Shown here piece by piece: positions 8,022 to 16,866 of a DNA stretch of 64,000 nucleotides (positions are counted from its first letter, which is position 1; the number at the start of each line of letters is the position of its first letter). The notes beneath the pieces were generated by a model. That model searched no databases. It saw only the letters and a list, made by a program, of their open reading frames with translations, and had not been told where the DNA came from. The stretch spans positions 1 through 64,000 of the forward strand of contig CAVAKZ010000005.1 of assembly GCA_963589425.1 (NCBI GenBank), given 5' to 3'. Position numbers and translations under genes: made by a program. This stretch comes from CAKRJP01 sp963589425 (GTDB lineage: Bacteria; Bacillota; Clostridia; Lachnospirales; Lachnospiraceae).

Positions 8022-9254
8022 ATGGCACAGAATGTATATTCAGTTAAGCAGGTGAATGCTTACATTCGGAACATGTTTGCTCAGGATTATATGCTCAGGC
8101 GTATCTATGTGAAGGGGGAAGTTTCCAACTGTAAGTATCATTCATCAGGACATATATATTTTTCGTTAAAGGATGAGTCCGGAACCATTTCCTGCGTTAT
8201 GTTTGCCGGGAAAAGGAGCGGGCTCTCTTTTGCTATGAAAGATGGCCAGCAGGTGATAGTGTTAGGATCCGTGGAAGTTTATGCTAAAGCCGGGGCCTAT
8301 CAGCTCTATGCAGATGAGATTCGTTTGGACGGCGATGGCCTTCTTTATGAGAAGTTTATGCAGTTAAATCGAGAACTTCAGGAAATGGGAATGTTTGATC
8401 CTGTCTATAAGAAATCCATTCCTGCTTATGCAAAGAGGGTGGGGGTTGTGACAGCGCCTACTGGTGCGGCAGTACGGGATATTATAAATGTATCCCATAG
8501 AAGAAATCCCTATGTGCAGCTGATTTTGTATCCTGCCAAAGTTCAGGGACAGGGGGCTGCTCAGAGTATTGTTAATGGAATTCATGCCTTAGAACAAGCC
8601 AAGGTAGATGTAATGATCATCGGTCGCGGAGGGGGGGCCATAGAAGATCTTTGGGCCTTTAACGAGGAGATTGTGGCCAGGGCAATTTTCGAGTGTGAGA
8701 TTCCCATTATTTCCGCAGTAGGTCATGCTACCGATGAGAGTATCTCCGACTATGTGGCAGATATGCAGGTTCCAACACCTTCAGCTGCGGCGGAGATGGC
8801 AGTTTATGACTACCGTATCATTGACAATGCCTTGCTTGAGTATCAGAGTAAATTACATAGCAGGATGACGCAGAAACTTCGGATTTATCGCTTGCAGATG
8901 GAAGCCTTGCAAAGCAAGCTGTCTCGTTTGCATCCGGGATACAGATTAAAGGACCAGAGACGGCGGTTAATGGAACTAGAAGAGAAGCTGGATACGGGAA
9001 TGAGCCTGAAGCTTCAAAAATATCGGCATAAATTGGAAGTATATATAGAGCGTATGAAGGGCTTATCTCCCCTTTTGAAGTTGGAGAAAGGTTATGCCTA
9101 TGTAGAAGATGCCAAAGGAAGATCTCTTCGCAGTGTTAAGAATATTAAAAGCGGAGAGTCCTTGAAAATTTATGCTGCAGACGGAATTGTTCTTGCAAGG
9201 GTCCAGAAAATCCTTGAGGAGAAGGACCGGATAAAGGAGGAAGATCATGACTGA
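8022..9254 (+). CDS. xseA: Exodeoxyribonuclease VII large subunit
   Basis: XseA is the catalytic subunit of exonuclease VII, which degrades single-stranded DNA from both ends. The product has 410 residues from the chosen ATG, with the N-terminal OB-fold (about 10-105, including VKGEVSNCKYHSSGHIYFSLKD) and the central catalytic region with GVVTAPTGAAVRDI, IGRGGGAIEDLWAFNEE and SAVGHATDESISDYVAD. A helical C-terminal region follows. The frame extends 8 codons upstream into nusB, but the start at 8022 gives MAQNVYSVKQVN and has an AGAGG SD. It overlaps xseB by 8 bases. Confidence 0.95.
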   Translation: MAQNVYSVKQVNAYIRNMFAQDYMLRRIYVKGEVSNCKYHSSGHIYFSLKDESGTISCVMFAGKRSGLSFAMKDGQQVIVLGSVEVYAKAGAYQLYADEIRLDGDGLLYEKFMQLNRELQEMGMFDPVYKKSIPAYAKRVGVVTAPTGAAVRDIINVSHRRNPYVQLILYPAKVQGQGAAQSIVNGIHALEQAKVDVMIIGRGGGAIEDLWAFNEEIVARAIFECEIPIISAVGHATDESISDYVADMQVPTPSAAAEMAVYDYRIIDNALLEYQSKLHSRMTQKLRIYRLQMEALQSKLSRLHPGYRLKDQRRRLMELEEKLDTGMSLKLQKYRHKLEVYIERMKGLSPLLKLEKGYAYVEDAKGRSLRSVKNIKSGESLKIYAADGIVLARVQKILEEKDRIKEEDHD

Positions 9255-9483
9255 TTTTCAGGAAAAAGAAGAAAGAGAAGGGCAGGAGTCCGAAATTGAT
9301 GACTTGTTCTCAGAATTAAATGATGTCATTCAAAACTTGGAGAAAGAGGATGTATCCTTGGAGGATTCTTTTGCTTATTATCATAAGGGAATGGAGCTTC
9401 TTAAAAGTTGCAATGATAAAATTGACCGTGTAGAAAAACAGGTTCAGATGTTGGATGAAGAGGGAAATGTACATGAGTTTTAA
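9247..9483 (+). CDS. xseB: Exodeoxyribonuclease VII small subunit
   Basis: This is the 78-residue small subunit that binds several copies per XseA. The first 20 residues are an acidic, poorly conserved extension. The family core is then LNDVIQNLEKEDVSLEDSFAYYHKGMELLKSCNDKID, predicted helical. AAGGAGG stands 6 bases before the ATG inside the end of xseA, and the gene end overlaps ispA by 11 bases. The overlaps indicate translational coupling across xseA-xseB-ispA. Confidence 0.93.
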   Translation: MTDFQEKEEREGQESEIDDLFSELNDVIQNLEKEDVSLEDSFAYYHKGMELLKSCNDKIDRVEKQVQMLDEEGNVHEF

Positions 9484-10363
9484 AGAGGAATTAGATCAAA
9501 AACTTGCTGCTATCGAAGATCTGCTGCGGGAATACCTTCCGGAAAAGGAAGGATACCAGGGCCTCATTATGGAGACTATGGAGTATAATCTTATGGCAGG
9601 AGGAAAACGTCTTAGGCCCATGCTGATGAAGGAAACTTATGACCTTTATGGGGGAACATCTCCGGCCATCAGACCTTTTATGGCTGCTTTGGAGATGATT
9701 CATACCTATTCCTTGGTTCATGATGACCTTCCGGCCATGGATAATGATGATTATCGAAGAGGCAGAAAGACCACCCATGTGGTTTATGGGGAGGATATTG
9801 CCATTCTTACAGGAGATGCCCTCTTAAATTACGCATTTGAAATTGCATGTAAGGCCTTTGATCTGGACCCTGCCCACAGCCTTGAGATTGGAAGAGCCCT
9901 GGCAGTGCTTGGGAAGAAAGCAGGAATTTATGGAATGATCGGTGGGCAGGTCATTGATGTAAAGGAAACCGGACATGAAGTATCACAGCCTGTACTGGAT
10001 AAGATTTATCAGCTGAAAACCGGAGCGCTTATTGAGGCGGCTATGATGATTGGTGGTATTTTAGCCGGAGCCGGTGAGGAAGAGATTTCTTTGCTTGAGA
10101 GTATAGCTCACCAGGTGGGAATCGCCTTCCAGATTCAAGATGATATATTGGATGTTACAAGTAGCATGGAGGTTTTGGGTAAACCTATTCATAGTGATGA
10201 AAAGAATCAGAAAACCACTTATGTTACGCTAAAGGGCTTGGAGACATCCAAAGAGATTGTTATGGATCTTTCCAGAGATTCTTTGGATATGCTCCATGCC
10301 TTGTCCGGAGAGAATTCTTTTTTGGAAAGTCTTTTGATTCAATTAATTCATAGAGAGAAGTAA
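9473..10363 (+). CDS. ispA: Polyprenyl (farnesyl/geranyl) diphosphate synthase
   Basis: This trans-prenyltransferase condenses isopentenyl diphosphate with allylic diphosphates. The product has 296 residues, with GGKRLRPMLM, the first aspartate-rich motif HDDLPAMDNDD, GDALLNYAFE, and the second aspartate-rich motif FQIQDDILDV. Upstream in-frame ATGs exist at 9455 and 9467, but the ATG at 9473 has GAAGAGGG 8 bases before it. It lies between xseB and dxs, the standard Firmicutes order, linking prenyl chain synthesis to the DXP pathway. Product chain length cannot be fixed by eye; farnesyl is the usual one. Confidence 0.93.
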   Translation: MSFKEELDQKLAAIEDLLREYLPEKEGYQGLIMETMEYNLMAGGKRLRPMLMKETYDLYGGTSPAIRPFMAALEMIHTYSLVHDDLPAMDNDDYRRGRKTTHVVYGEDIAILTGDALLNYAFEIACKAFDLDPAHSLEIGRALAVLGKKAGIYGMIGGQVIDVKETGHEVSQPVLDKIYQLKTGALIEAAMMIGGILAGAGEEEISLLESIAHQVGIAFQIQDDILDVTSSMEVLGKPIHSDEKNQKTTYVTLKGLETSKEIVMDLSRDSLDMLHALSGENSFLESLLIQLIHREK

Positions 10364-10385
10364 AGTAACTGGGGGACATCTTGGG

Positions 10386-12254
10386 ATGTTGGAAATGATT
10401 GAAAAAGCAAACGACATAAAAAAGCTAAATCCGGAGGATCTGCCGGAGCTGGCACAGGAGATTCGAAAGTTCCTAATTGAAAAAGTTAGTAAAACCGGAG
10501 GACATTTAGGATCAAACCTAGGAGTTGTAGAGCTTACAATTGCCTTGCACAGAGAACTGGATTTCCCGGAAGATAAGATTATCTGGGATGTGGGACATCA
10601 ATCCTATACCCACAAGATTTTGACCGGAAGAAAAGATAAGTTTGATAATTTGAGGGCTTTTGGGGGAATGAGCGGTTTCCCTAAAAGAGAGGAAAGTAAC
10701 TGTGATGCCTTTGATACCGGGCATAGTACAACCTCCATTTCAGCTGGGGTGGGCTATGTGCGGGCCAGAGACCTGAAAAAGGAAGACTATACCGTAGTGG
10801 CAGTTATCGGAGATGGTTCTCTTACAGGAGGGATGGCCTACGAGGCTCTCAATAATGCTGCTACTCTAAAGTCCAACTACATTATTATTTTGAATGATAA
10901 TCAGATGTCCATTTCTGAAAATGTAGGAGGCATGTCCAGATATCTGGCTAATATGAGAACGGGAGAGTTTTATATCGGACTGAAAAAAGGTGTGACCAAT
11001 ACCTTGATGCAAATTCCTGGAGTAGGGGAACAGATGGTGTCTCAGATCCGCAGAGCCAAGGATAGTATCAAACAGCTGATGGTTCCCGGAATGTTTTTTG
11101 AGGATATGGGAATTACTTATTTAGGACCGGTGCCAGGTCATGATATTAAGCGCCTTACAGAAGTGATTCGGGACGCAAAGAGGATGGAAGGGCCGGTGTT
11201 AATTCACGTTATGACCACTAAGGGAAAGGGATACCTTCCGGCAGAGAGGCAACCGGCGAAATTCCATGGCGTTGGTCCTTTTCATATTTCTACAGGAAAG
11301 CCCTTAAAAGAGAAAACCATAGCTAGCTATACAGATATATTTGGAAAGGCTATCCTAAAAGAAGCAGAAGATCATGAAGATTTGGTAACCATTACTGCAG
11401 CTATGGCTGATGGTACGGGACTTAGTAAATTTCGCTATCGTTATCCGGATCGCTTCTTTGATGTGGGAATTGCGGAGGAGCATGCAGTGACCTTTGCGGC
11501 AGGACTGGCAGCAGGGGGCTTAAAACCGGTATTTGCTATTTATTCTTCTTTTTTACAACGAGGTTATGATCAGATTGTTCACGATGTTGCCATGCAGAAA
11601 CTTCCGGTGGTCTTTGCAGTAGACCGTGCAGGTTTAGTTGGAAATGATGGAGAAACCCACCAGGGAATCCTAGATTTGTCCTTTCTTAGCAATATACCGG
11701 GCATGGTGGTGATGTCTCCGAAAAATGGAAGAGAACTAGAAGCTATGGTACATTTTGCAGTGGAATATGAGGCTGGTCCCGTGGCCCTGCGTTACCCAAG
11801 GGGGAGTGCTTCCTTCCTGGATGAGGAAGTCTGTAGTCCGGTGGTCTGTGGAAAGAGTGAGCTTATTTCAAGAGAAAAAGATATTGCCATTTTGTCTATG
11901 GGGCATATGTATGATACAGCCCATAAGGTATGGGAAATCTTAAAGGAAAAAGGATACAAGTGTTCACTGATTAATGCCAGATTTGTCAAGCCCTTAGATA
12001 CAGATCTTTTAAAGGATCTTTCCAAGGATCATAGATTAGTGGTGACCATAGAGGAGAATGTATTAAGCGGTGGATTTGGAGAACATGTGGCAGCTTACTA
12101 TGCAAATATAGGAAGCCCTGTGAGAACTCATGCCTTTGCAGTGCCGGATTGCTTTGTGGAACACGGAGATGTGAATACCTTAAGAGAGAAAATCGGTTTA
12201 GATGCAGATTCTGTAGTCAGTGAAATCGAAAAGTTGTATGCAAAGAAATCGTAA
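10386..12254 (+). CDS. dxs: 1-deoxy-D-xylulose-5-phosphate synthase
   Basis: Dxs condenses pyruvate and glyceraldehyde 3-phosphate, the first step of the non-mevalonate isoprenoid pathway, using thiamine diphosphate. The 622-residue protein has the transketolase layout: GHLGSNLGVVELTIALH, the ThDP/metal motif GDGSLTGGMAYEALNNA (about 140-155), the central pyrimidine domain with GIAEEHAVTFAAGLA (about 360-375), DRAGLVGNDGETHQG, and a C-terminal domain from about residue 495. It follows ispA by 22 bases in the same transcription unit. Nothing unusual was seen. Confidence 0.97.
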   Translation: MLEMIEKANDIKKLNPEDLPELAQEIRKFLIEKVSKTGGHLGSNLGVVELTIALHRELDFPEDKIIWDVGHQSYTHKILTGRKDKFDNLRAFGGMSGFPKREESNCDAFDTGHSTTSISAGVGYVRARDLKKEDYTVVAVIGDGSLTGGMAYEALNNAATLKSNYIIILNDNQMSISENVGGMSRYLANMRTGEFYIGLKKGVTNTLMQIPGVGEQMVSQIRRAKDSIKQLMVPGMFFEDMGITYLGPVPGHDIKRLTEVIRDAKRMEGPVLIHVMTTKGKGYLPAERQPAKFHGVGPFHISTGKPLKEKTIASYTDIFGKAILKEAEDHEDLVTITAAMADGTGLSKFRYRYPDRFFDVGIAEEHAVTFAAGLAAGGLKPVFAIYSSFLQRGYDQIVHDVAMQKLPVVFAVDRAGLVGNDGETHQGILDLSFLSNIPGMVVMSPKNGRELEAMVHFAVEYEAGPVALRYPRGSASFLDEEVCSPVVCGKSELISREKDIAILSMGHMYDTAHKVWEILKEKGYKCSLINARFVKPLDTDLLKDLSKDHRLVVTIEENVLSGGFGEHVAAYYANIGSPVRTHAFAVPDCFVEHGDVNTLREKIGLDADSVVSEIEKLYAKKS

Positions 12255-12272
12255 GTAGTTAGGATAAGAACC

Positions 12273-13079
12273 ATGAAAGAACGTTTGGACGTATTATTAG
12301 TAAAAAGAAATTTGGCGGCTTCTAGGGAAAAGGCTAAGGCCATTATTATGTCAGGAAATGTTTTTGTAGAAGGTCAGAGAGAAGATAAGGCTGGTACCAC
12401 ATTTCCGGAGGAAGTAGCTATAGAAATTAAGGGACATACCCTGCCCTATGTTAGCAGAGGGGGACTGAAGCTTGAAAAGGCGATAAAAAACTTTGATGTG
12501 ACCGTAGATGGAAAGGTCTGTACAGATGTAGGTTCTTCCACCGGTGGCTTTACAGACTGCATGCTGCAAAATGGTGCCCTTAAGGTATTTGCCATTGATG
12601 TGGGACGAGGTCAGCTTGACTGGAAACTTAGGCAGGATCCAAGAGTAGTTTGCATGGAAAAAACCAACATTCGGTATGTAACTCCGGAAGATATCGGGGA
12701 ACCGGTGGATTTTTCTTCCATAGATGTTTCCTTTATCTCTCTAACGAAGGTACTTCTGCCGATTCGAAATTATTTGACAGAAAATGGACAGATCGTAGCT
12801 CTCATCAAACCACAGTTTGAGGCAGGGAGAGAAAAGGTTGGGAAAAAAGGTGTTGTGCGGGAGAAAAGCACTCATATAGAGGTGATACAGAAGGTTATTG
12901 ATTATGCAATGTCTATTGGCTTTGCAATTCTTAATCTTGAATTTTCCCCAATCCGTGGCCCCGAGGGAAATATTGAATATTTAGTGCATTTACAAAAGTG
13001 TGAAGCCACAGATCAGATAGCCCCTGAGATAGAGGTGGAAGCCACAGTTGATGCAGCTTTTGATACATTAACAAAGTAA
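12273..13079 (+). CDS. tlyA: TlyA-family rRNA 2'-O-methyltransferase
   Basis: TlyA-family enzymes methylate ribose 2'-OH of rRNA cytidines; some members also have haemolysin activity. The protein has 268 residues. An N-terminal S4 RNA-binding domain (ERLDVLLVKRNLAASREKAKAIIMSGNVFV, residues 3-32) is followed by an FtsJ-type methyltransferase domain from about residue 60. Its SAM motif is DVGSSTGGFTDCML, and IDVSFISLTKVL and LIKPQFEAGREKVGKKGVVR follow. It is in the standard dxs-tlyA-nadK order. The haemolysin name often attached to this family is not supported by anything here. Confidence 0.93.
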   Translation: MKERLDVLLVKRNLAASREKAKAIIMSGNVFVEGQREDKAGTTFPEEVAIEIKGHTLPYVSRGGLKLEKAIKNFDVTVDGKVCTDVGSSTGGFTDCMLQNGALKVFAIDVGRGQLDWKLRQDPRVVCMEKTNIRYVTPEDIGEPVDFSSIDVSFISLTKVLLPIRNYLTENGQIVALIKPQFEAGREKVGKKGVVREKSTHIEVIQKVIDYAMSIGFAILNLEFSPIRGPEGNIEYLVHLQKCEATDQIAPEIEVEATVDAAFDTLTK

Positions 13080-13096
13080 AAGGAACATAGAGGATT

Positions 13097-13930
13097 ATGG
13101 ATCATTTTTTGATAGTGACAAACGATGGGAAAGATAAAGATTTTCAGGTGACTCATCAGGTGAAGAAGCTTTTGGAGCAGGCAGGCAAGTCCTGTATGCT
13201 CTGCAAAAAGGATGAACATAAGAAAATCATAGATGAATCTGTGCCGGAAAATATTGAATGTGCCATTGTCATTGGGGGAGATGGAAGTCTTATTGAGGTT
13301 GCCAGGTATTTTTGGAAAAAGGATATTCCTATTTTAGGTATTAATATGGGTACCCTGGGATATCTTACAGAGGTGGAAGTCGGTCATTTGAAAGAGTCCA
13401 TTGAGCATTTGATTTCCGGAGATATTATTTTAGAGGACCGTATGATGTTAGTGGGAATCACGGAGGATGGACAAAAAAACAGTGCTTTAAATGATATTGT
13501 TGTGAGCCGTAAGATAGGCCTTCGGCTTATTCGATTTAATCTCTATGTTAACGGAGAGCTTTTAAATACCTACGAGGCGGATGGAGTGATCGTTGGTACC
13601 CCTACAGGATCAACAGCTTACAATCTTTCCGCAGGAGGCCCTATTGTGGAGCCTACCGCGAAGTTGATTCTCATTACCCCTATATGTTCCCATGCCTTAA
13701 ATACCAGCAGCATCATTCTTTCGCCGGAGGACGAGGTGGAAATTGAAATTTGCGAGGGACGAACGGAAAAAGAACAGGAAGTTTTGATTTCTTTTGACGG
13801 AGCAGATACTATTGTATTAAAGACCGGAGATCGGATGAAGATCCAAAAATCATCTAAGGTTACCAGGCTGGTCCGCCTAAACAGTGTAAGCTTTTTGGAA
13901 ATGCTTCGCAGGAAAATGAAGGGAAATTAG
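13097..13930 (+). CDS. nadK: NAD kinase
   Basis: This is the ATP-dependent NAD kinase, the source of NADP in the cytoplasm. The product has 277 residues with the signature GGDG motif in VIGGDGSLIEVAR (about residues 58-70), NMGTLGYLTEVE, the ND motif in SALNDIVVSR, and the second glycine-rich motif GTPTGSTAYNLSAGGPIV (about 173-190). The SD is GAGG, 5 bases before the ATG. It lies between tlyA and argR, as in many Clostridia and Bacilli. Confidence 0.96.
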   Translation: MDHFLIVTNDGKDKDFQVTHQVKKLLEQAGKSCMLCKKDEHKKIIDESVPENIECAIVIGGDGSLIEVARYFWKKDIPILGINMGTLGYLTEVEVGHLKESIEHLISGDIILEDRMMLVGITEDGQKNSALNDIVVSRKIGLRLIRFNLYVNGELLNTYEADGVIVGTPTGSTAYNLSAGGPIVEPTAKLILITPICSHALNTSSIILSPEDEVEIEICEGRTEKEQEVLISFDGADTIVLKTGDRMKIQKSSKVTRLVRLNSVSFLEMLRRKMKGN

Positions 13931-13938
13931 CAGACATT

Positions 13939-14388
13939 ATGAAACTAAGCAGACATTCCAAAATTATAGAATTAATCAATACCTATCCTATAGGCACCCA
14001 GGAGGAATTGGCGGATTATCTAAATCGAGAGGGATTTAAGGTGACCCAGGCCACAGTTTCCAGAGATATCAGGAATTTGAAACTTACCAAAGTGCCGGGG
14101 GAGGATGGAAAACAAAGATATGCCCTTAGACGAGAGGAAGACAGTCAATATAGTGAACGTTATATTCGGGTCTTGCGGGAGGGCTATATTTCTATGGATA
14201 TGGCGCAAAATATTTTGGTGGTCAAGACAGTTTCAGGAATGGCCATGGCAGTGGCAGCAGCAGTGGATGCATTGAAATGGAATGAGGTAGTAGGCTGTAT
14301 TGCGGGGGATGATACAGTGATGTGTGCTATTCGAACTACAGAAGATACGGTGAAAGTTATGGATAAAATTCGAAAAATTGTTGGGTAA
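13939..14388 (+). CDS. argR: Arginine repressor ArgR/AhrC
   Basis: This 149-residue repressor controls arginine metabolism when bound to arginine. The N-terminal winged helix covers residues 1-70, with TQEELADYLNREGFKVTQATVSRDIRNLKLTKV. The C-terminal hexamerisation and arginine-binding domain includes NILVVKTVSGMAMAVAAAVDAL and VVGCIAGDDTVMCAIRT. It starts 8 bases after nadK with only a distant SD-like AAGGGA. Its location before recN is conserved in Firmicutes. An argD-like gene is in the window at 24.8 kb, but I did not identify a convincing ARG box there. Confidence 0.95.
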   Translation: MKLSRHSKIIELINTYPIGTQEELADYLNREGFKVTQATVSRDIRNLKLTKVPGEDGKQRYALRREEDSQYSERYIRVLREGYISMDMAQNILVVKTVSGMAMAVAAAVDALKWNEVVGCIAGDDTVMCAIRTTEDTVKVMDKIRKIVG

Positions 14389-14440
14389 GCTTAAAAAAAT
14401 ATTTTTTTGAGAAAAAGCGGAAAAGCATATAGGAGGTTGT

Positions 14441-16135
14441 ATGTTACAAAACTTGCATGTAAAAGACCTGGCCTTGATCCAGGAGATTGATGTGGAGTTT
14501 CAGGATGGACTTAATATTCTCACAGGAGAAACGGGAGCCGGAAAATCAATTATCCTGGGTTCTGTAAATTTGGCCTTAGGAGGAAGATTTTCAAAAGATA
14601 TGATCCGAGAGGGGGCTCCATATGGTCTGGTTGAGCTTAGCTTTTCGGTGGGAGAAAAAGAAAAGAAATTATTAGAAGAGATGGATATTTATCCGGAGGA
14701 TGGCTCTATTCTTTTGTCCAGAAGATTGATGGAGGGGAGAAGTGTAAGCCGTATTAACGGAGAAACCGTTACAAAGTCAATTTTAAAAGCAGTCGCTTCT
14801 ATTCTAATCGATATTCATGGTCAGCATGAGCATCAGTCTTTGTTGTATAAAAAGAATCATTTAAGTATGGTAGACGCCTACGGGCAGGATCACATTGCAT
14901 ATCAAAAATCCCTGGTTCGGGATGCATTTCATTCCTTTACAGAAATTAATAAAGAGCTAGAAAAAGAAAATGCCCAGGAAAAAGATCGGGAGAAGGAACT
15001 TTTGTTTTTGCGATTTGAGACAGAAGAAATAGAAAATGCCAACCTGAAGCTGGGAGAAGACGAAGAATTAGAAGCTGCTTATAAATTAATGGTAAATGGC
15101 AAAAAAATCGCAGAGTCTCTGGCAGAAGCTTATGCTTACACAGGAGAAGGGAATGCTTCAGCCAGTGAATCCTTAGGTCAAGCCCTTAGAGCCTTACAGG
15201 GCAGTATAGAATATGACCAGAAAGCTAAAGAACTCTATGATCAGCTGGCAGAAGTAGATGCCTTGCTAAGTGATTTCAACCATGAAATAACTTCCTACAC
15301 TAGTTCGCTGGAGTATTCAGAAGAAGACTGCTATGAGACCGAAAAGCGATTGAATGAAATTAATCATTTGAAAACCAAATACGGAAATACCATAGAGAAA
15401 ATCCTTGCCTACGGGCAGGAAAAGCAGGAGAGAATCGCTCTGCTAGAGGATTACGATCACTATATCGCAAACTTAAAAGCTAAGCTAAAAGAAGCAGAAG
15501 ATAAACTGGAAAAGGCTTCCTTGAAATTATCAGACCTTCGAAAAAAGGAGGCGGTTCAATTTGCAAAGGCGGTAGAAGAGAGACTTTGGGATTTGAATTT
15601 TGAGGAAGTGAAATTTGAGATTTCCTTTCAAAAATTAGAACGCTATACAGCAGACGGAATAGACGATGTGGAATTTATGATCAGCTTAAATCCGGGACAG
15701 CCTATAAGACCCTTGGTAAACGTGGCTTCCGGTGGAGAATTGTCCAGGGTAATGTTGGCGATTAAGACTGTTATGGCAGATAAGGATGCTATTGAGACCT
15801 TGATTTTCGATGAGATTGATGTGGGGATCAGTGGCCGTACGGCTCAAAAAGTTTCGGAACAGATGTCCACTATCGGCAGAAATCATCAGGTGATCTGTAT
15901 TACACATTTAGCTCAGATCGCTGCCATGGCAGATGCCCATTATATAATTAAGAAAGAGGCAGCAGCAGGAAGCACCCGAACCAATATTTATCTTCTTAAC
16001 CAGGAGGAAAGTGTAGAGGAACTAGCCCGTATTCTAGGTGGAGCAAAAATCACCGATGCTGTCATAGAAAATGCCAAAGAAATGCGGCAGTTGGCCCTTC
16101 AGAGCAAGCTGAATCTGAAAGAAAAACCTGTCTAA
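14441..16135 (+). CDS. recN: DNA repair protein RecN
   Basis: RecN is an SMC-like ATPase that acts at double-strand breaks. The 564-residue product has Walker A GETGAGKSIILG (residues about 28-39), a QHEHQSLL segment, a central coiled-coil region (about 170-375), the ABC signature ASGGELSRVMLAIK and Walker B TLIFDEIDVGISG, followed by ICITHLAQIAAMAD. The SD is AGGAGG, 5 bases before the ATG. In Bacillus and many Clostridia the next genes are spoIVB and spo0A. Here spoIVB is absent and a shortened spo0A follows. Confidence 0.96.
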   Translation: MLQNLHVKDLALIQEIDVEFQDGLNILTGETGAGKSIILGSVNLALGGRFSKDMIREGAPYGLVELSFSVGEKEKKLLEEMDIYPEDGSILLSRRLMEGRSVSRINGETVTKSILKAVASILIDIHGQHEHQSLLYKKNHLSMVDAYGQDHIAYQKSLVRDAFHSFTEINKELEKENAQEKDREKELLFLRFETEEIENANLKLGEDEELEAAYKLMVNGKKIAESLAEAYAYTGEGNASASESLGQALRALQGSIEYDQKAKELYDQLAEVDALLSDFNHEITSYTSSLEYSEEDCYETEKRLNEINHLKTKYGNTIEKILAYGQEKQERIALLEDYDHYIANLKAKLKEAEDKLEKASLKLSDLRKKEAVQFAKAVEERLWDLNFEEVKFEISFQKLERYTADGIDDVEFMISLNPGQPIRPLVNVASGGELSRVMLAIKTVMADKDAIETLIFDEIDVGISGRTAQKVSEQMSTIGRNHQVICITHLAQIAAMADAHYIIKKEAAAGSTRTNIYLLNQEESVEELARILGGAKITDAVIENAKEMRQLALQSKLNLKEKPV

Positions 16136-16169
16136 AAATGTCAGAAAATATTAAGGAAAACAAGGGAAA

Positions 16170-16176
16170 TGTCGAA
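16170..16176 (+). promoter_or_regulatory. Perfect 0A box (Spo0A binding site)
   Basis: TGTCGAA matches the core 0A box exactly. It lies 19 bp upstream of the -35 of the spo0A-like gene. This position fits autoregulation by the product of that gene or by a full-length Spo0A elsewhere. A 7-base match can occur by chance, but the location is telling. Confidence 0.6.
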
Positions 16177-16195
16177 CGAAAATAAAGATTTTACA

Positions 16196-16224
16196 TTGCC
16201 TAATAAACCTCTATAAATTATAAT
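16196..16224 (+). promoter_or_regulatory. Promoter of the spo0A-like gene
   Basis: TTGCCT (16196-16201), a 17-bp spacer and TATAAT (16219-16224). The predicted start near 16231 gives a leader of about 32 nt with an AGAGGGA SD. This looks like sigma-A rather than sigma-H. Confidence 0.7.
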
Positions 16225-16262
16225 ATAAGTGACTATCTTCTCTAAAGCTCTAGAGGGAATTT

Positions 16263-16796
16263 ATGGAAAAAATACATAATGTAGTACTGGAAAATGATGA
16301 GCTTTTGATGGAATTGGTGGGAGAATTCTTGAAAAATAACAACTTTGAGATAATGATTGTCACCACCGCCAGTAGGCAAAAAGTTTTGTTAGATACATTG
16401 CAGCATGGGGTCATGACCCAGATGCAAAGTATGGATTTCGGACGAGAGTTGGAACGGCAGGTGACCAAGCTTTTTCAACAGATCGGAATCCCGGCCCATG
16501 TAAAAGGCTATCATTATCTTAGAGAGGCAGTGCTTTTGACGGTAAATAATACCGGGATTTTAAAAGCAGTTACAAAAGAGCTGTATCCTGAAATCGCCAG
16601 AAGGTATAGTACCACGCCTAGCCGTGTGGAGCGAGCCATGCGCAATGCTATTGAGCTTGCATGGAACCGAGGAGCAGTAGATGTTTTAGATGAACTTTTT
16701 GGATGTTCTATAAGCCCGGAAAGGGGTAGACCTTCTAATTCTGAGTTTATCGCCTGGGTGACAGACCGGATTTGCCTAGAATATAAAAACAGATAA
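16263..16796 (+). CDS. spo0A: Spo0A-like regulator lacking most of the receiver domain
   Basis: The 177-residue product has a complete Spo0A C-terminal DNA-binding domain (about residues 64-177: LFQQIGIPAHVKGYHYLREAV, ELYPEIARRYSTTPSRVERAMRNAIELAWNRG, PERGRPSNSEFIAWVTDRICLE). Full Spo0A has about 260 residues with an N-terminal receiver of about 120. Here only about 50 residues precede a short linker. They resemble the first strand, first helix and second strand of a receiver (MEKIHNVVLENDELLMELVGEF). The stretch that carries the phospho-acceptor Asp and the later Thr and Lys is missing. The frame is intact with a good SD, so this is a shortened gene rather than a frameshift. Phosphorelay control is not expected. 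The place after recN is that of spo0A. Confidence 0.88.
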   Translation: MEKIHNVVLENDELLMELVGEFLKNNNFEIMIVTTASRQKVLLDTLQHGVMTQMQSMDFGRELERQVTKLFQQIGIPAHVKGYHYLREAVLLTVNNTGILKAVTKELYPEIARRYSTTPSRVERAMRNAIELAWNRGAVDVLDELFGCSISPERGRPSNSEFIAWVTDRICLEYKNR

Positions 16797-16800
16797 ATAC

Positions 16801-16829
16801 TTTCCTTATTGGCATTGATGCGTTATAAT
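16801..16829 (+). promoter_or_regulatory. Candidate promoter of glgA
   Basis: A perfect TATAAT (16824-16829) has only a weak -35 (TTTCCT, 17-bp spacer). It lies between spo0A and glgA, about 30 nt before the strong SD GGGAGGA. Confidence 0.5.
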
Positions 16830-16866
16830 ATGTTATATATTTATTAATGTTAAGGGAGGAACTGCA

